Counted from the stretch's first letter, positions 1 through 14,742 are shown. The stretch: DNA of 64,000 nucleotides from Imbricaverruca yamaguchii (GCA_034440575.1 JAOTOL010001613.1:2389001-2453000); one strand, 5' to 3'. Notes: generated from the letters alone by a model not told the origin. Program-made: numbers and translations.

Positions 1-103
1 GGGTCAGGTGGGCATCTTTCAAATCAATTTGCCCCTCTCGCAAATCCTATGTACGCCACTGCCATGGCATGACATAATTTGACCTGTTGATGGCTATGAT
101 CAG

Positions 104-566
104 CCGCAATGTACGGTGTACTCCGCGGCCCCGGTCCGCCACAGTGGACGGTGTGCTACGCAGCCCCGGTCCGTTGCAATGGACGGTGTACTCCACGGCC
201 CTGATCCGCCACATTGTACGCTGTGCTCCGCGGCCCCGGTCCATTTCAATGGACGGTGTAGTCCACGGCCCTGATCCGCCACAGTGGCCGGCTTGCTTCG
301 CCACCGTGATCCACCACAGTAGATGTACTCCGCGGTCGTGATCCGCCGCAGTGGACGCTATGCTTCGCGGCCCTAGTCCGTCATAATAGGGGTCCCACAC
401 TGTCCCGGTCCACCACAGTGGATGGTGTACTCCGCGACCCCGGTCCGTTACGGTGGATTATGTGATATGCGGCACTGGTCCGCCAGAGTGGACGGTGTGC
501 TTTGCGGCTCTGGTCCGCCATAGCAGAATGTGTGCTCCACAGCCCCGGTCCGCCACAGTGGACGTC
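104..566. repeat. 35-bp minisatellite
   Basis: Units begin at 104, 136, 171, 206, 241, 276 and 311 with a mostly 35-bp period; the core is CCGCCACAGTGGACGGTGTG followed by a CTCCGCGGCCCCGGT-type half. Alternate units share more with each other than with neighbours (Ccgccac versus ccgttgc starts), which suggests a 70-bp higher-order unit. Open reading frames on both strands here only reflect the GC-rich repeat and are not taken as genes. Confidence 0.9.
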
Positions 567-3500
567 AGAGTCGAAAAACGACCTTTTCCTGTACTTTTGC
601 CATTCATAGCATTATCCTCTTAGCAAAATTATCCTCCATGTTGTTTCCTCTATGTGTTTTCAATTTGGACGTCTGATGGCGTTGTTCATCAATGTACCAT
701 GTGCCCTGTGGTAGTGCTCAAGATTCACTTGAATCTTCAAAGTGTGATTCTGATGCAAATGTTTGAAGGAAGACATCCTCTTCATATTCCATCACTCAAA
801 AATTGTTCTCTCATCGTCCAGGATTGCAAAGTATAAATCCAACCCTAGTAGACGGTACGGACTCCACGACCCTGGTCAGTCATGGTGAACGGTGTGGGAT
901 TAGTCACGGCTTTGCATCATCTTTCCGAGCAATTTTGTGTGCATTTTTATCACTTTCTTCGTATTCTTCCTTTCACCTTATCATTCATAGGTACCAATAT
1001 CACCCATGTATTAATATTTCCCACTTCCTCAGAGCCATTGAATCTGCTTGAGACACAGCTGCTCTTGTGTATTTTGAGCTGCTTTGTGACACAGCTCCAT
1101 GGATATTGATGACATCAGAAAAGCAAATTATGTCAGCAGCAAGACTGACTTTACTTCCACTAGGGTAATGATTCCAGGTACTGACAACAGCGCGACGAGA
1201 AATGCTTTTGGGTGCGGCACCCTTGTGGCCTTATTCGTGTCCCCCGTACCTATATGAAGGCTCCTTGCGTCTGCCATGTGTTCCTACTGTCCGACATTTT
1301 GCACCTATTTATACTTGCTCTTTATATGCTTTATATTTGCTTTATATAACAAGGTCCAGTCACACGAAACCGGGTCATCCCGGATCATTGTTTGTTCACA
1401 CAATGTCCTGGAGTACTACTTCGGTGGCTCTAAAACCGAATTCAACCTTCTATTCACAAGGAACAGTAGCATTCGGCATAAGGCGACATTGCGGACGCAA
1501 TGTCGCAAAGGCAACTGACGCGCACAAATATATCAAGTCCACACAAAAGATGGCAGTGTAAGATGTGCATAATACATGACCTGACCTAACATCATTAACC
1601 TTGCCATACATTTGAAAGCAGAATGTCCATGTCATTACTTTATCAAGTTCTGCACGAAGTGTATTCCCCGTACTGCGATAAGAAGAGATACTTTGATCTA
1701 ACCACTGTTCAATAACCTTGACCTTGGCTAAAATTTTGAAAGACAGAGTTATTTGATTTGATGAAAGTACAGAATGCTCTGGATTTGGTGTTGCTGTGCT
1801 GCAACTACTGCGAATGGTGGAATTTTGGAGATTTTGGAATATTGCCGCCTTGATCCGTCCAAAGTCAATTTCAAGGCAATTAGAAATCAAATTGGTGAAT
1901 GAGATCAAGAAGGCGAATATGGTGGGTCCAACCGCCACCAAAGGTATAGAAAACTCCGCACTTAATCTTTTGGAGGGAAAGGATTACAAGTATTAACAGG
2001 GCTGCAGTAACAAAAATGCTACAGCTGCAACACCATTCAAATTCCAAGGATTTGAACACTTTCGATTTCGGACATTATTCCCAATTTCGGAAGTTTTGTA
2101 CTTTGTATTTCCCACTCCAGAGCCTCCCAAAAAATCATTAGAGCCGACATATCCATTTCAAAACCGTCAGATGGCACTTCTGGGCATCTCCAGGGCTGAC
2201 CTTTTCAAATCCCTTAGCCGTGACCGGAGAGGCATGTACCCAGTGTTTCCTACTCTTGCAACATGGCTGCGCCATTGGGTCCCGGAGAAATTTATAAACT
2301 GTTGTAAAGCAAATAATAGGACGATTGCGTTAATGCCATGATGCCTATGATTCGTTGTGCATTTTAGTTTGATTGGTGTGGTGTGTGGTGACTAACTAGA
2401 CTCGGCGATCAAAATGGCTACATCAGTGCACATGTTTGATCAGAGGACATTGTTTTCGATTCCTATGATTTTATGGAAGATGTGACCCCTTCCCGACCCT
2501 GAACTCGCCCACCCAAAACTTTGGCTTCGTCCCTCCCTAATGTTAGGCGCCAAGGAAATAACTTCACCCATTGTCATCACAGTTCAGGCCTGCTGTGCTC
2601 CGATGCTACACCAAAGCCGATGTGTTTTAGCCTGCAAATTGGGGCATAAATATTTTATTTCAACCTTGTGTGTTTGATGGTGTGTGGAGTAAGGGAAAGC
2701 GACGGCGACGTTAAAGATGACAATGACGATAACGTTGACGATGACGATGCACCCGAGTCCACTGCATGACACTGTAGTAGCATGCTATGACTCACAGTTT
2801 GTATTGACATGTACTTTGCACTGCTCTTTTGCTTATGTTACTTCACCTGCTACTGGACGATTTTCCCGTTGGCGAGGATGCTGAAATAGCATAAACATAT
2901 GCATCGTGAAATAAAAATCAGAATTATTGAGGTCTGAAAATATAGTGTGCGACATCCGATGAGTTTTTTGTCGGGGGAGGGGGCGGGGGATGGTCTAGTA
3001 CACTTCGCCCCCCCCCAGATGTTTTTTTTTTAAATCGACACCCCTGCTCCACCATACTTCCCTTTGCTCACCAGCTTCAGTGTGTGTAGGACAGATGGTC
3101 CAAAGGATCATCACCTGTTTGCTTTTTTGCCATGCACGCAGGGTTTGGCATGCATAATTGGCGTCACAACTAGCTTAGCAGACATGCTGGGCACCCTGGC
3201 TCAGGAATATCCTGTACAGGTACACTGATTCCCACCACTATACCTGAGCAGGACATTCAGACAACATAACGTCCAGCCTGACTGCCCAGCTATTTGTGAC
3301 ACCGATAGTACCTTTCCTCCTAAATATTATGATCTAAGCATTGATTACCTATTACAGCTGGCTCCATCCTAGCCAGGCATACAACATTGTTTCAATGTTG
3401 TTGCAATCTATTCATGGCGGTGTTACAATAGACCACAGGTGCCTGATCAATTACAACAACAGGAGAGACGTTCTCAAAGCCAGATTTGTATGATTTATAA

Positions 3501-4274
3501 ACGAACTTTCGATAAGATTGCAATGCAGATGACAGCCAAAAAAAAACATATAATGCATGTGCCATACTGATCATAATGGGTCATTGAACCATTCGGTAGC
3601 TATCGCCAAAAACATCGTTGCAATTGCCGCCGGTGTCCTCCATACTAAGTGATTTTTCATTTCCAGCATGTCAAAGTTGGAATCATGATGAGTGACGGCC
3701 AGGGGCGGTCGGCCCATGTAAGGCAGTTCCTCACCTGAGTAGAGCTGGGAAGTATTGTTGTATACAATGTTTGCATACAATGATGCTTTCATCCACTTAA
3801 AAATGAAGAACTTGAAAAACTTGAAACAAATATGCACTGGTGACTCACAATTATGGTGAAAATTGAAGTTCATTTGCATTTACATCATTTGCATCTTAGC
3901 TTCCAAACAGCTCTATCACCGGTCGGCAGAGGCTAGCCTCTCGCATATTTCGCCATATAGTAAGTTTTCATTTCATAACAAGCTCAGGGTGGCAAGGGCC
4001 CTCCAACATCGTTTGACAATCGGTGACGTCACATGGGCTGGACAATTGCTCAGTCCCGTAGGCGCTCCAGCGAAACTTCCGTGCCTTCCACACGACATTT
4101 CCGATCTTAAATACCATCGAAATGGGACAAAATCCGGTTCATTGGAAAGCTTGAAGAATCTTGTCCACGGATATGAGCCGTATTTTCCCTAACACTAGGA
4201 TTTTTCGATTGGATCCATGCTGACTGCATTCAAGCGCCTCAGGAATCGCGCGGTGCCACTGGTAGTAGCAGTAT
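567..4274. other. No gene recognised
   Basis: Apart from a stray minisatellite unit at 849-906, this stretch has short open frames with no family motif, no convincing exon with both splice sites, and no RNA gene that I can see. Confidence 0.5.
849..906. repeat. Isolated copy of the 35-bp unit
   Basis: The sequence GTAGACGGTACGGACTCCAC and the following GACCCTGGTCAG-type half match the 104-566 array but lie about 280 bp beyond its end, so the array was once longer or a unit was dispersed. Confidence 0.6.
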
Positions 4275-4298
4275 GACATAAAGACATAAAGACATAAA
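4275..4298 (-). repeat. 8-bp 3'-terminal repeat of the LINE
   Basis: The + strand reads GACATAAA three times in a row. It sits exactly where the LINE homology ends, so it marks the 3' terminus. Confidence 0.8.
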
Positions 4299-4399
4299 AG
4301 ATTAGTGCAACTATGAGCCACAAGGGCACTTCTTGGTTGCACTCTGTAAACTGAACCAGTTGCCCACCAAATCTGTAAATCAGCCCCCCCCCCACCCCT

Positions 4400-6263
4400 G
4401 TAATACTGAAATGCAAGCCCTCTATTCTTATAATGATTGTCTATGCTGTTTTTAAAGATGTTCATTGTGCTGCTACTGACAATGTTTTGTGGCAGCTGGT
4501 TCCAGTGTTCTACTACCCTGTTGGTGAAGAAAGTCTGCCCTAACCTTGTCCTGCTGTGGTTAACTTTAATTTTGAATTTATGACCTCTAATTGCATCATT
4601 TCTGTTCAATTCAAACATTTCCCGAAGATATACCCTCTCCAGACCATGGACAAATTTAAAGATCTCGATGAGATCTCCTCTCAGCCTTCTATATCTAAGT
4701 GAAAACATATTCAATTTCTTCAATCTTTCCTTATATGCCAGGTTGCTTATGCCATTAACCATTTTTTAGCCCTCAGTTGTACTCTCTCTAAAAGCCAAGA
4801 ATCTTTTTCATAGCTAGGAGACCAAGCTTGGATACAATATTCCAAATGTGGCCTGACATATGCACAGTAAAGCTTCCTGATGACTTCCTCACTTCTGTAT
4901 GATACATTCCTATTTATCGCCCCGGGCATTCTTAGTGCCTTCTTCCTGGCTTCCTTGGTCTGTTCTGATGCCCCCAATTTTGTGTTTAGAATAACACCTA
5001 AATCCTTGGATCAAGTATGGAGCCTTCATATGCTGCTTACCTACACGCATGATTTTGCACTTATCAAAATTAAATTTTATTTGCCATTCTTCGGACCACT
5101 TCACAAGTTCGTCTAAGTCTTTTTGCAGCGAGATATGCTCATCTTGACCTGCTATTGCCCTACAGACCTTCAAATCATCCGCAAATTTCAAAACGTTACT
5201 GCTTAGGCCACTTTCAATGTTATTTACAAATATAATGAACAGTAGTGGCCCCAGTACAGACCCCTGGGGGACTCCACTAAAAACATTTTGCCATGATAAC
5301 TTTGCACCATTTAGCATTACTCTGCTGTTTATCTGAAAGCCACAACTCTATCCATTTTAAGATGCTACCTGCAATACCATGGGACTGAAGCTGTATCATT
5401 AACCGTTTATGGGATACTTTGTCAAAGGCCTTACTAAAGTCAAGATATGCTACATCAACCTGATTTCCACGATCAAATTGTTCTGTGGCGAAGTTCAAAA
5501 ACTCAAAGAGATTTGTGAGACACGATCGTCCTTTTCTAAACCGATGTTGAGTATCTTGAATCAATCTGCTACCTTCCAGATAACTAACTATTCTATCCTT
5601 GATAATTGATTCGAGTGCCTTGCAGACTAGGGATGTGAGACTTACTGGTCTATAGTTTTCAACTTTCCCTCTTTCTCCTTTCTTGAATATAGGAACTACA
5701 TTTGCCCTTTTCCAATCGGTTGGAATTTTATTTTGTGAAACTGATCTACAAAATATTATATTAAGTGGAAATGCCAGTTCCTTTTCAGTTTGCCGCAACA
5801 CCCTAGCGTAAATTTCCTCAGGTCCTGCTGCCTTGTTTGGCTTTATTTTCCTGATATGATTGTAAGCAACATCACTATCAATGAAATCAAAATAATTTAT
5901 CAGATCACATATCACTGAACTCTGGTGTACAGTCGGCAGATTGGTCATATCTTCCAATGTAAACACTGATTTAAACTGCTTGCTCAGCTCCTCAACCATC
6001 TTGCTATCCTCACCCAATGTAGTCCCGTTTACTTCCAGTGGACCAATTGTGCTAGTAACTTTACTCAGCTTGTAGAAACTAAAGAACTTTTTACTGTCCC
6101 CATTACAGTTTCTAGCTAAATCCAATTCTTTTCCTCGCTTTGCTGCTCTAGTTTTTTGCTTCACAGTGTCTCTAGCTTTTCGATACGCCGTTAGATTAAC
6201 GACATTTGAAGCTTCTTTAAAGACTCTAAATGCAGTTTTCTTAGCCTTAATTGCTTTTATCAA
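4400..6263 (-). pseudogene. Reverse transcriptase of the CR1-like LINE (frameshifted)
   Basis: The minus-strand frame 6263-5277 carries the N-terminal RT region, with motifs such as NYRPVSLTSLVCKALE and AYLDFSKAFDKVSH (an RT catalytic aspartate). The frame then shifts near 5310 by an apparent 2-bp loss. The next frame (5317-4910) has GVPQGSVLGPLLF and the catalytic FADD motif. A second shift near 5000 leads to the thumb region with RPHLEYCIQAWSP, and a third near 4750 leads to the C-terminal segment with LRGDLIEIFKFVHG and FFTNRVVEHWNQLP. Reverse transcriptase copies the element's RNA into DNA at a nick made by its endonuclease. The order and spacing of motifs are those of a normal LINE ORF2, so this is a decayed copy and not a domesticated gene. 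Confidence 0.92.
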
Positions 6264-6535
6264 GTCTGGTGTAAGCCATGCTGGCTTTCCTACCCTTCTT
6301 TTGCGTCTTTGCTTTTGGGGGACATGTCTAATCTGAATTTACTTCAAGTAAGATTTTCCCACATTTCACAGGAATTTAAATTGGAGAATTCTTCTTCCCA
6401 TCTGATGGCACTTAAAGCCGCTCTCATGCAGTCAAAGTTTGCTCTGTTGAAATTTGGAACCTTTACCAAATTATCCTTAATAAATTCCCATACATGTTCC
6501 TTCAATCTAACAATGTTATGGTCAGTATGATGAGA

Positions 6536-8086
6536 CAGGCCATGTGATGACCACTGCCGGGAAGAAGGGATGGGAGCAAGTAAGAGATAATTGTGCAACA
6601 TAATTCCTCCCCACTTGGTGCAGGGAAGTAAACAAGGGTAGGGGTACTGGGTGCATGTGCCCTGATGAGAAGGTGAACCGACCCTGCCAGGAACAGGCAG
6701 GGTCATTATATTTAGGCTACCGGCGAATGTACCTATGCTGGTTGGAATAGCACGCCCTTATGTAGATACGGAGCCTGCAGCTGCAGTGTGTAGATACGGA
6801 GCCTGCAGCTGGTTTTCAGGATTGTTTTCCATTTTTTAATTTCTATACGTCTAGATTCATTTCCTCTGAGGAGCGCAACTGCCAACATCCCTGGAGGGAT
6901 GCCTTCTGCTGAAAACCTGTTGAACGGGAAGTTTGGATGTACTGGAGCGTGCTAATGGCCCTTTTCTTCCAATGGTACACCTTTGCACAGCACATTCCGT
7001 TGAGCGAGATCCCTTATATAGGTACACCTTTTCCAGGTCAGGGGATGCACACTTTTTTCCCAGTCTGATGCATATTAACGCTTTTCTGTCTATGTTCCCT
7101 GTCCCTGACCCAGTGCACATTTCACATGGCCCAGCGCGCATGCATGGTACCATATATACATCACCACATCAAAAGCATCTTCGACCATTTGAGCCATCCG
7201 AATCATGTTCATAAAACGATGCCCCTGCTTCATAGAGTCAAAGGTATAAAATAAATACCACTGAAATGATGTACTGTATAGAGTGCTGGACATACAAATT
7301 ATAGGTGCTCTCTTACATTATTGTTTTTGTTGTTGAAATGATAGGCAACGTGATGAATAACGTTAGACCTTCTTTTATTCACCCCTATTTCAAGATTCCT
7401 CTTCATTGGAGGTGCAATACTCCTTGATTTACCATAACGTGGTCCTCGTGCATTTGAAACTAACTGCCAAAAGTCTGTGGCGAAGCTACTACTCGGAAGG
7501 ATGGATGTTACCACTCTTCTCTTTGTACTTTCTGCTAATTTACCTTTCAAAACCCTGTATTCTTCTTTTATTTCTTCCTTCCTACCCTGCCAAGCCAGCA
7601 GCACAAATCCTGAGGTGAACAGTGAGCAAATTATCGTAGTGATGAGCAAATTATGAATTTTGGTGTGAAGTGCAACACCAAATGTATACACTTTACAGCA
7701 AGATGTATAGCGACAATGCGGGAAAACTCTGCTTCCTGGTAATCACCGCGTCAGGAAGAAGGCACTCGAAGTTGTTATACACGTGGGTTGCGGGAAGGCA
7801 GGCATCTTCACACATTGCAGGTCAGGCCTCGTCTGCGACATGTCCTGACCACCGACAAATTATAACTGTGGTATTCCTGTGAGAGCAGAACTCATCTCCA
7901 TCAGCAGAGATAGCTGTCTCCACCAAACCCGTCCAGATGAACATCACTATGCTATCTTGGACATACCGGATAGATTGCAAGATTCTCACCTTTGAGCGTG
8001 TGCCACTCCATAGATGATTCTAACAGTTGTTTAGTAGGGTCACTCAAGTTGACCTCTGCTAACCCGGTCGTGCACCTATATTCCAG
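6536..8086. other. No gene recognised
   Basis: The stretch holds a perfect 9-bp-arm hairpin (GACCCTGCC / GGCAGGGTC, 6687-6711) and a direct duplication of about 28 bp (TGTAGATACGGAGCCTGCAG, 6761-6815). I looked here for upstream acetylcholinesterase exons, including the GESAG nucleophile motif, and found none. Confidence 0.4.
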
Positions 8087-8239
8087 TACACCGACTGGGA
8101 CCACATCGACGACGGATACCTCAACCAGAAGATGCTGGGCGACATGGTGGGCGACTACTACTTCGTATGTCCCACCAACTACTTCGCCCAGTCGTTTGCG
8201 GCGCAGAACATGAACGTTTACTATTACTTCTTCACTCAA
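8087..8239 (+). CDS. Ace: Acetylcholinesterase, internal exon A
   Basis: A 51-codon exon lies between a good acceptor (CCTATATTCCAG) and the donor CAA|GTAAGA. It starts YTDW and contains MVGDYYFVCPTNYFAQ and VYYYFFTQ, the conserved helix-strand block before the catalytic histidine of cholinesterases. The cysteine in FVCPT corresponds to Torpedo Cys402, whose disulfide partner is in the exon at 13113. Acetylcholinesterase hydrolyses acetylcholine at cholinergic synapses as a secreted or GPI-anchored alpha/beta-hydrolase. The protein reads straight into the next exon (phase 0). The PTNYFAQ and FFTQRTS wording resembles the arthropod Ace class that includes Drosophila Ace; the paralogue (ace-1 or ace-2) needs a tree. 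Upstream exons with the catalytic Ser and Glu are not visible in the window. Confidence 0.94.
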
Positions 8240-10679
8240 GTAAGAAGGTTTTAACAAGAAGGGTTCAACAATAAGAAGGGTCCAATAAGGAGCGAAGAGC
8301 TTTGGATCATTGTGCTACTCATGCGGCTGCTTCGGCCACTTGGTGTCGCTGCCATTTCCCGCCACTCTTTCCCGCCACAAGTGGCCGCGGGGAAGCTGGA
8401 ATCCCTAACAGCTGGTCAGATTTTAGCTGGAGACCTGATGGTCGCGAGACCAGCGCACTTCTCACCCGCTGATCGGCTCTCCATACTGAGAGCTTAAAAT
8501 CTGTCCGGCTTTCTGCACTAATGCTCACGAGTTGCCATTTGAATAAGACATATGTATGGCCAAACTCAGGTCCAGACAGCATTTGTCAGGAGCATATTTT
8601 GAAGGCCTGTCTGCTTAGATATTGCGTTGCAAGTAAAAGGTGTTAACTGGAGACTGTGCTACCACCTACTAAGCCTATGCATTTCGTCCAGGATCGACGC
8701 GATCATGAGTCCGATAGTGTCTTAAGATTCCAACAATGAAGTCATAAAGTCATACCAACATTTCATGGAGACTTGTTTTGACCTCCCGGGAACGTGGCTT
8801 CATGAGTTAAGTTGAATAAGATGTGACAGGGTAGCACCTAATTGGAAGCATGATGGTGGCCTCTATCATTGTAAATGACGCGAAAATGCCTGCAATGTCA
8901 TCGCAGATTCCAGATTGGTGTTCAAGACCGAGCTTCACTTACAAAAGTAAGAAGCTCACAAAAGTTAAGCGCAGCAACATTTGAAGCAGGGACATGTCAT
9001 GTCAATCGCGGACGCGGTGTACGCAGAGGTTGACATCCACAGATACATCATGCGCTGTCTTCACTCCCTTGATCTCTTTCCACGTAGCGGCACAAAGCGT
9101 TCCACGCGCGCTTCATGAGACCGAGCGGCAAGTTTATCAGCTGACGATTTCTTGGACATTCATCAGCAAAAAGCGAAGATATCGAAATATGATTTGTATG
9201 ATATTGCGAGGTCATTGAAACGTCATCAGATCATGAGGTCAACAATTTCCTTCAGAAGAACACACATATTTGTATTACATTGCGCATATCGTCCGCATTC
9301 AAATGTTATACAAGTTTGGTAGGTTAATTGCTAACATAAATAAATGCAACATTTTCTGTGAACTTTCTCCGTGATCTTAACCAGCGCCGTCTTTCCGGTC
9401 AAATCCTCAAACCCCGTCTCGGGGGGGGGGGGGTTGAAGACCCCCTCTAAAATCAAAGCTAAGTGTCGCACGAAAACGAAAGAGGTGTCATCGGAAGGCA
9501 CGCGACGAGTAGGGTCCGGCTCCACCCTCCATAACAATTCCCCCCCCAAAAAAGTGACGTCACCAGGGGGCTAGATTTTCACTTTTCACGACTCGCATTA
9601 TATTTTTGACTCTGGGCAGTTCATTTTGAGATATATGAGAAAACAAAATATTTGGAATGAGAAAAGGACAGCGAATTCGACCAGGGCTATATTTTTTGCC
9701 CCCCCTACCCCCACCCCCAATTTTATTTTTTGAAATTTCAAAATTTTGAGTTTCCAAGTTTTCTTTAATTTTACTCTTCAAATGGGTAGAGTAGATCGAG
9801 AAACGTTGTTGGAAGTAAACTTGCCCTGATAAAAAATACTTACCTTAGCCAGAATCCTCTATTTGAACTGTAATTTGGCAAATTCGCAAAATTTATATGT
9901 AGTCAAAAACGGGGAAATGAAAAATTCCACTCGTACGTTTTGTTGAATCTGTAAAGATAAGCAAATGCTGAAAGTTTCATTAAAATATCTGTATCCGTTA
10001 AAGCGTGACGACTAGTTGAACTTTTTTGGAGGTGACCTCACTTGACCTTGACTAACTCGTTGACCCTAGGTGACCTGACCTAAAAAATTTGAATCAGCAT
10101 GTCCAATTGATGTGGGAAAAGGTATCCCAAATTTGGGCGCGCTGCCTCGCGCCGTTTGTCCGCTATCCGCGAAAGATGTGACGGGGGCGGTTGAAGATCC
10201 CCCCGAGATTGGACGGGTTAAAGATTGGATAACCTCTATCTTGTGACCAATTTGATCAAGAAATGAAAAAAAAAAATATCTGAATCGTACTCTGGGCGTA
10301 AATAACTTCGTGCTCCCATGCTGATCAACAGCGGATAAATGTGGTGAACAACTTGGTGCCTACCTTTGTGATTTGTCCTGAAGTCGAGAGGAAAATTGAT
10401 CCGCTTTCACCTCAATCTGTATTTTATTCTCCTGCATCATATAGCATCTTGGCTTAGGTCCGTATTTAGCGATTCACGGTCAGGAATCCAAGCATCAATG
10501 ATCTATCTAGTCTGTTTTTCCATCGGAAGGAATGTGATTAATAACATTAAAATGCAGAAAATGTGCGATATTTTTAATCTTAAGACTAGTTTACGGAGAT
10601 CGAAAAGTGGGCGTAAATCCTTCTGAGTGCTCAGCACTTTGAGTTCGCACGAGTGAGCGAATTGTGTGCACTGTTCCAG
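8240..10679 (+). other. Intron 1 of the Ace gene
   Basis: This intron of 2,440 bp runs between GTAAGA and TGTTCCAG. About one third of it is a TTAA-flanked MITE (9377-10221). No other gene is seen inside. Confidence 0.8.
9377..10221. mobile_element. TTAA-flanked MITE, copy 1
   Basis: The element starts TTAA-CCAGCGCCGTCTTTCCGG and ends GATTGGACGGG-TTAA. Its ends form an imperfect inverted repeat (CCxGCGCCGTC versus CCCGTCC), with GGGG/CCCC-rich subterminal parts and an AT-rich centre. Four further copies occur in the window (27244, 37924, 53400 and a fragment at 59042). The TTAA duplication and CC...GG ends fit a non-autonomous piggyBac-type element. It encodes no transposase. Confidence 0.82.
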
Positions 10680-10843
10680 CGCACTTCGCTAAATCCGTGG
10701 GGCGACTGGATGGGCGTCATGCATGGCGACGAGATCGAGTACGTTTTCGGCAATCCGATCAACTCCAGTCTACAGTACACAGCCTCTGAAGCGAACCTCA
10801 GTCGCCGCATCATCGAGCACTACGCCAGCTTTATTCGAACCGG
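10680..10843 (+). CDS. Ace: Acetylcholinesterase, catalytic-histidine exon
   Basis: A 164-nt exon begins after CTGTTCCAG and ends at the donor CCGG|GTAGGC (phase 2). It encodes RTSLNPWGDW then MGVMHGDEIEYVFG. The histidine in MHGDE is the catalytic-triad His (Torpedo His440). The preceding WMG carries the conserved Trp432-equivalent. HGDEI instead of the vertebrate HGYEI is the usual arthropod form. The exon goes on through the NPINSSLQY loop and the RRIIEHYASFIRTG helix. Joined to the exon at 8087, the protein reads FFTQ-RTSLNPW without loss. Key residues are intact and there is no stop, so the gene looks functional here. Confidence 0.95.
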
Positions 10844-13112
<2,269 letters not shown>

Positions 13113-13291
13113 GAGTCCGGTACCAGAGGGTGTTAGCTGGCCGATCTACTCTCGGAACCAGCCGCAATATTACATCTTCGACGGTCGCATCAAGGGACTC
13201 GGGAATGGACCACAAGCCACTGGCTGCGCCTTCTGGAACGAGCTGATGCCTAGTCTACGACAGACATTGCTGCAGCCCAAACGAGGCCATG
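13113..13291 (+). CDS. Ace: Acetylcholinesterase, C-terminal catalytic-domain exon
   Basis: This exon follows the acceptor CCAACTTCAG; its first base completes the glycine codon left by the previous exon. It encodes SPVPEGVSWPIYSRNQPQYY and then GPQATGCAFWNELMPSL. The GCAFWN cysteine matches Torpedo Cys521, partner of the cysteine in the exon at 8087, and AFWNELMPSL is the classical end of the cholinesterase fold. A strong donor, CATG|GTACGT, ends the exon in phase 1. If it is not used, the frame runs 16 codons further to a stop at 13339-13341, giving a short tail without an anchor. Retention of both disulfide cysteines and the histidine argues for a live gene. Confidence 0.94.
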
Positions 13292-14289
13292 GTACGTCCA
13301 CCCTTTGGGAGACATGCATTTTATTATCGACGATAGTTTGACTGTGAGTGGATAGAGGGCTTTAATTTGATTAATTTATTATCCCCATGATGTGCAGAGA
13401 GAAGTGCCTACGTCATAGCATCTTATGCTCATTGTTAGCTAACCGCCTAAGGCGCATTGCTAAAGCTTAATGCTAATTTCCAGCTGCATGTATGGCTTTC
13501 TCTACCGTAATGTGTGCTTGCTCAGAGTGGAACAGAGGCGAGCATTCAGGCATGATGGAAGGATATTTATCTCAATGCTGCTTCACCGGTCGGTGTTACC
13601 TCGTACATTGACATTTTAACGGTGTTGTATAGGGATAGATAACTTGGGCATGTCTTTATGGACGGTTGTGCTTTATGCGAAACGTTGAAACATAATTTTT
13701 GATGACGCTATACTCTTATATTCCGTGTGTAGCCGGGTAGTCAAATGGTGTGATCCTCTCTCGGACGGGAGCGATGTCGGAATCGCCAGTTCGGATTCGC
13801 CGGTCACTGAAACTATTCACAAACCACTAAGGGGACTCCGACACACGCTGCTCTTGTGGTAAGATGCCTAATAACCAATCCTCGTGAACATTCTATCGGA
13901 GACGCGGGCTTCTATAGATCCGGAAATGTAAATCACCAAACGGTTTGGTGGGACGTCTACAGCCGCCATCGCAACTAGATAATACACGAATATTTTTTTG
14001 ACGTAAAACAGCCGAAAAATGTTAAGCCGCTATATAGCTTGCATTTCCAGACGACACGATATGAACGAAATGTCAAATGTGTGAAATGTGCGAAATGTCA
14101 GGCCACTCGCACCAGGTACTGGAAGGTCCATGCTAAAGATCCGAGCTGTCCCGGACCAGTCACCGACGCTCGCCACCTGGAAATGGAACTCATTATTTAC
14201 CGATGGAGATTGTGCTATAACTTCCTGCCAACTTCGAGTACCGCCTGCGTGACTGAAGAAGTATCTAAATAAAGGGTCAGTCAGGCGGC

Positions 14290-14601
14290 TCGGCGGTGGT
14301 CCGATGGCAGGGCTGCCGCTGAGGGCTGGCTAGACCCTCTCGACAGGCCTGGCAGACGCTGACGGTCTCGGCGGTGGTCCGATGGAAGGACTCCCACTGC
14401 TGGCTGGCCAGACCCTCTCGACAGGCCTGGCAGACGCTGACGGTCTCGGCGGTGGTCCGATGGGAGGGCTGCCGCTGAGGGCTGGCCAGACCCTCTCGAC
14501 AGGCCCGACAGACGCTGACGGTCTCGGCGGTGGTCCGATGGCAGAACTGCCACTGCTGGCTGGCCAGACCCTCTCGACAGGCCCGACAGACGCTGACGGT
14601 C
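14290..14601. repeat. 78-bp minisatellite, four copies
   Basis: Units start at 14290, 14368, 14446 and 14524 (TCGGCGGTGGTCCGATGG...). The period is a multiple of three, so several frames stay open on both strands (26 residues per unit). Confidence 0.95.
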
Positions 14602-14742
14602 CCGGTGCCTGGCCAGACGGGCCGACGGGCACGACGCTGAGCGCACTCGATCCCCTACTGAGATTCGTGTGGGCGTTACAAAGTCTCCTTCCGCATGCTT
14701 GCGGGAACGTCCGCGTGAGGGCCGCAGACAGGGATGCCGTCA

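Larger units (their letters stand above)
4275..6535 (-). mobile_element. CR1-like non-LTR retrotransposon, 5'-truncated and dead
   Basis: On the minus strand, this reads from the C-terminal end of an endonuclease-like region (a TDHNIV peptide near 6535) through a complete reverse transcriptase to a 3' tail. The 3' end carries three 8-bp repeats (TTTATGTC, 4275-4298). Short tandem repeats of about 8 bp in place of poly(A) are typical of the CR1/L2 group of LINEs. The reading frame is broken three times, so the copy cannot be active. The 5' part of the endonuclease and any ORF1 are missing, as expected for target-primed integration that stopped early. The lineage call rests on the RT style and the tail, not on a database match. 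Confidence 0.9.

Noticed and set aside
1450..1941. 163-codon minus frame
   Set aside because: No motif, uneven composition and no splice or start support.
6933..7214. Frame with GPFLPMV resembling an esterase strand
   Set aside because: Only a few residues match and no neighbouring esterase motif follows; not accepted as an upstream Ace exon.
14051..14272. Alternative terminal exon of Ace after CATTTCCAG
   Set aside because: In the required phase it stops after four codons; a later acceptor at 14160 gives a hydrophilic tail with little support.
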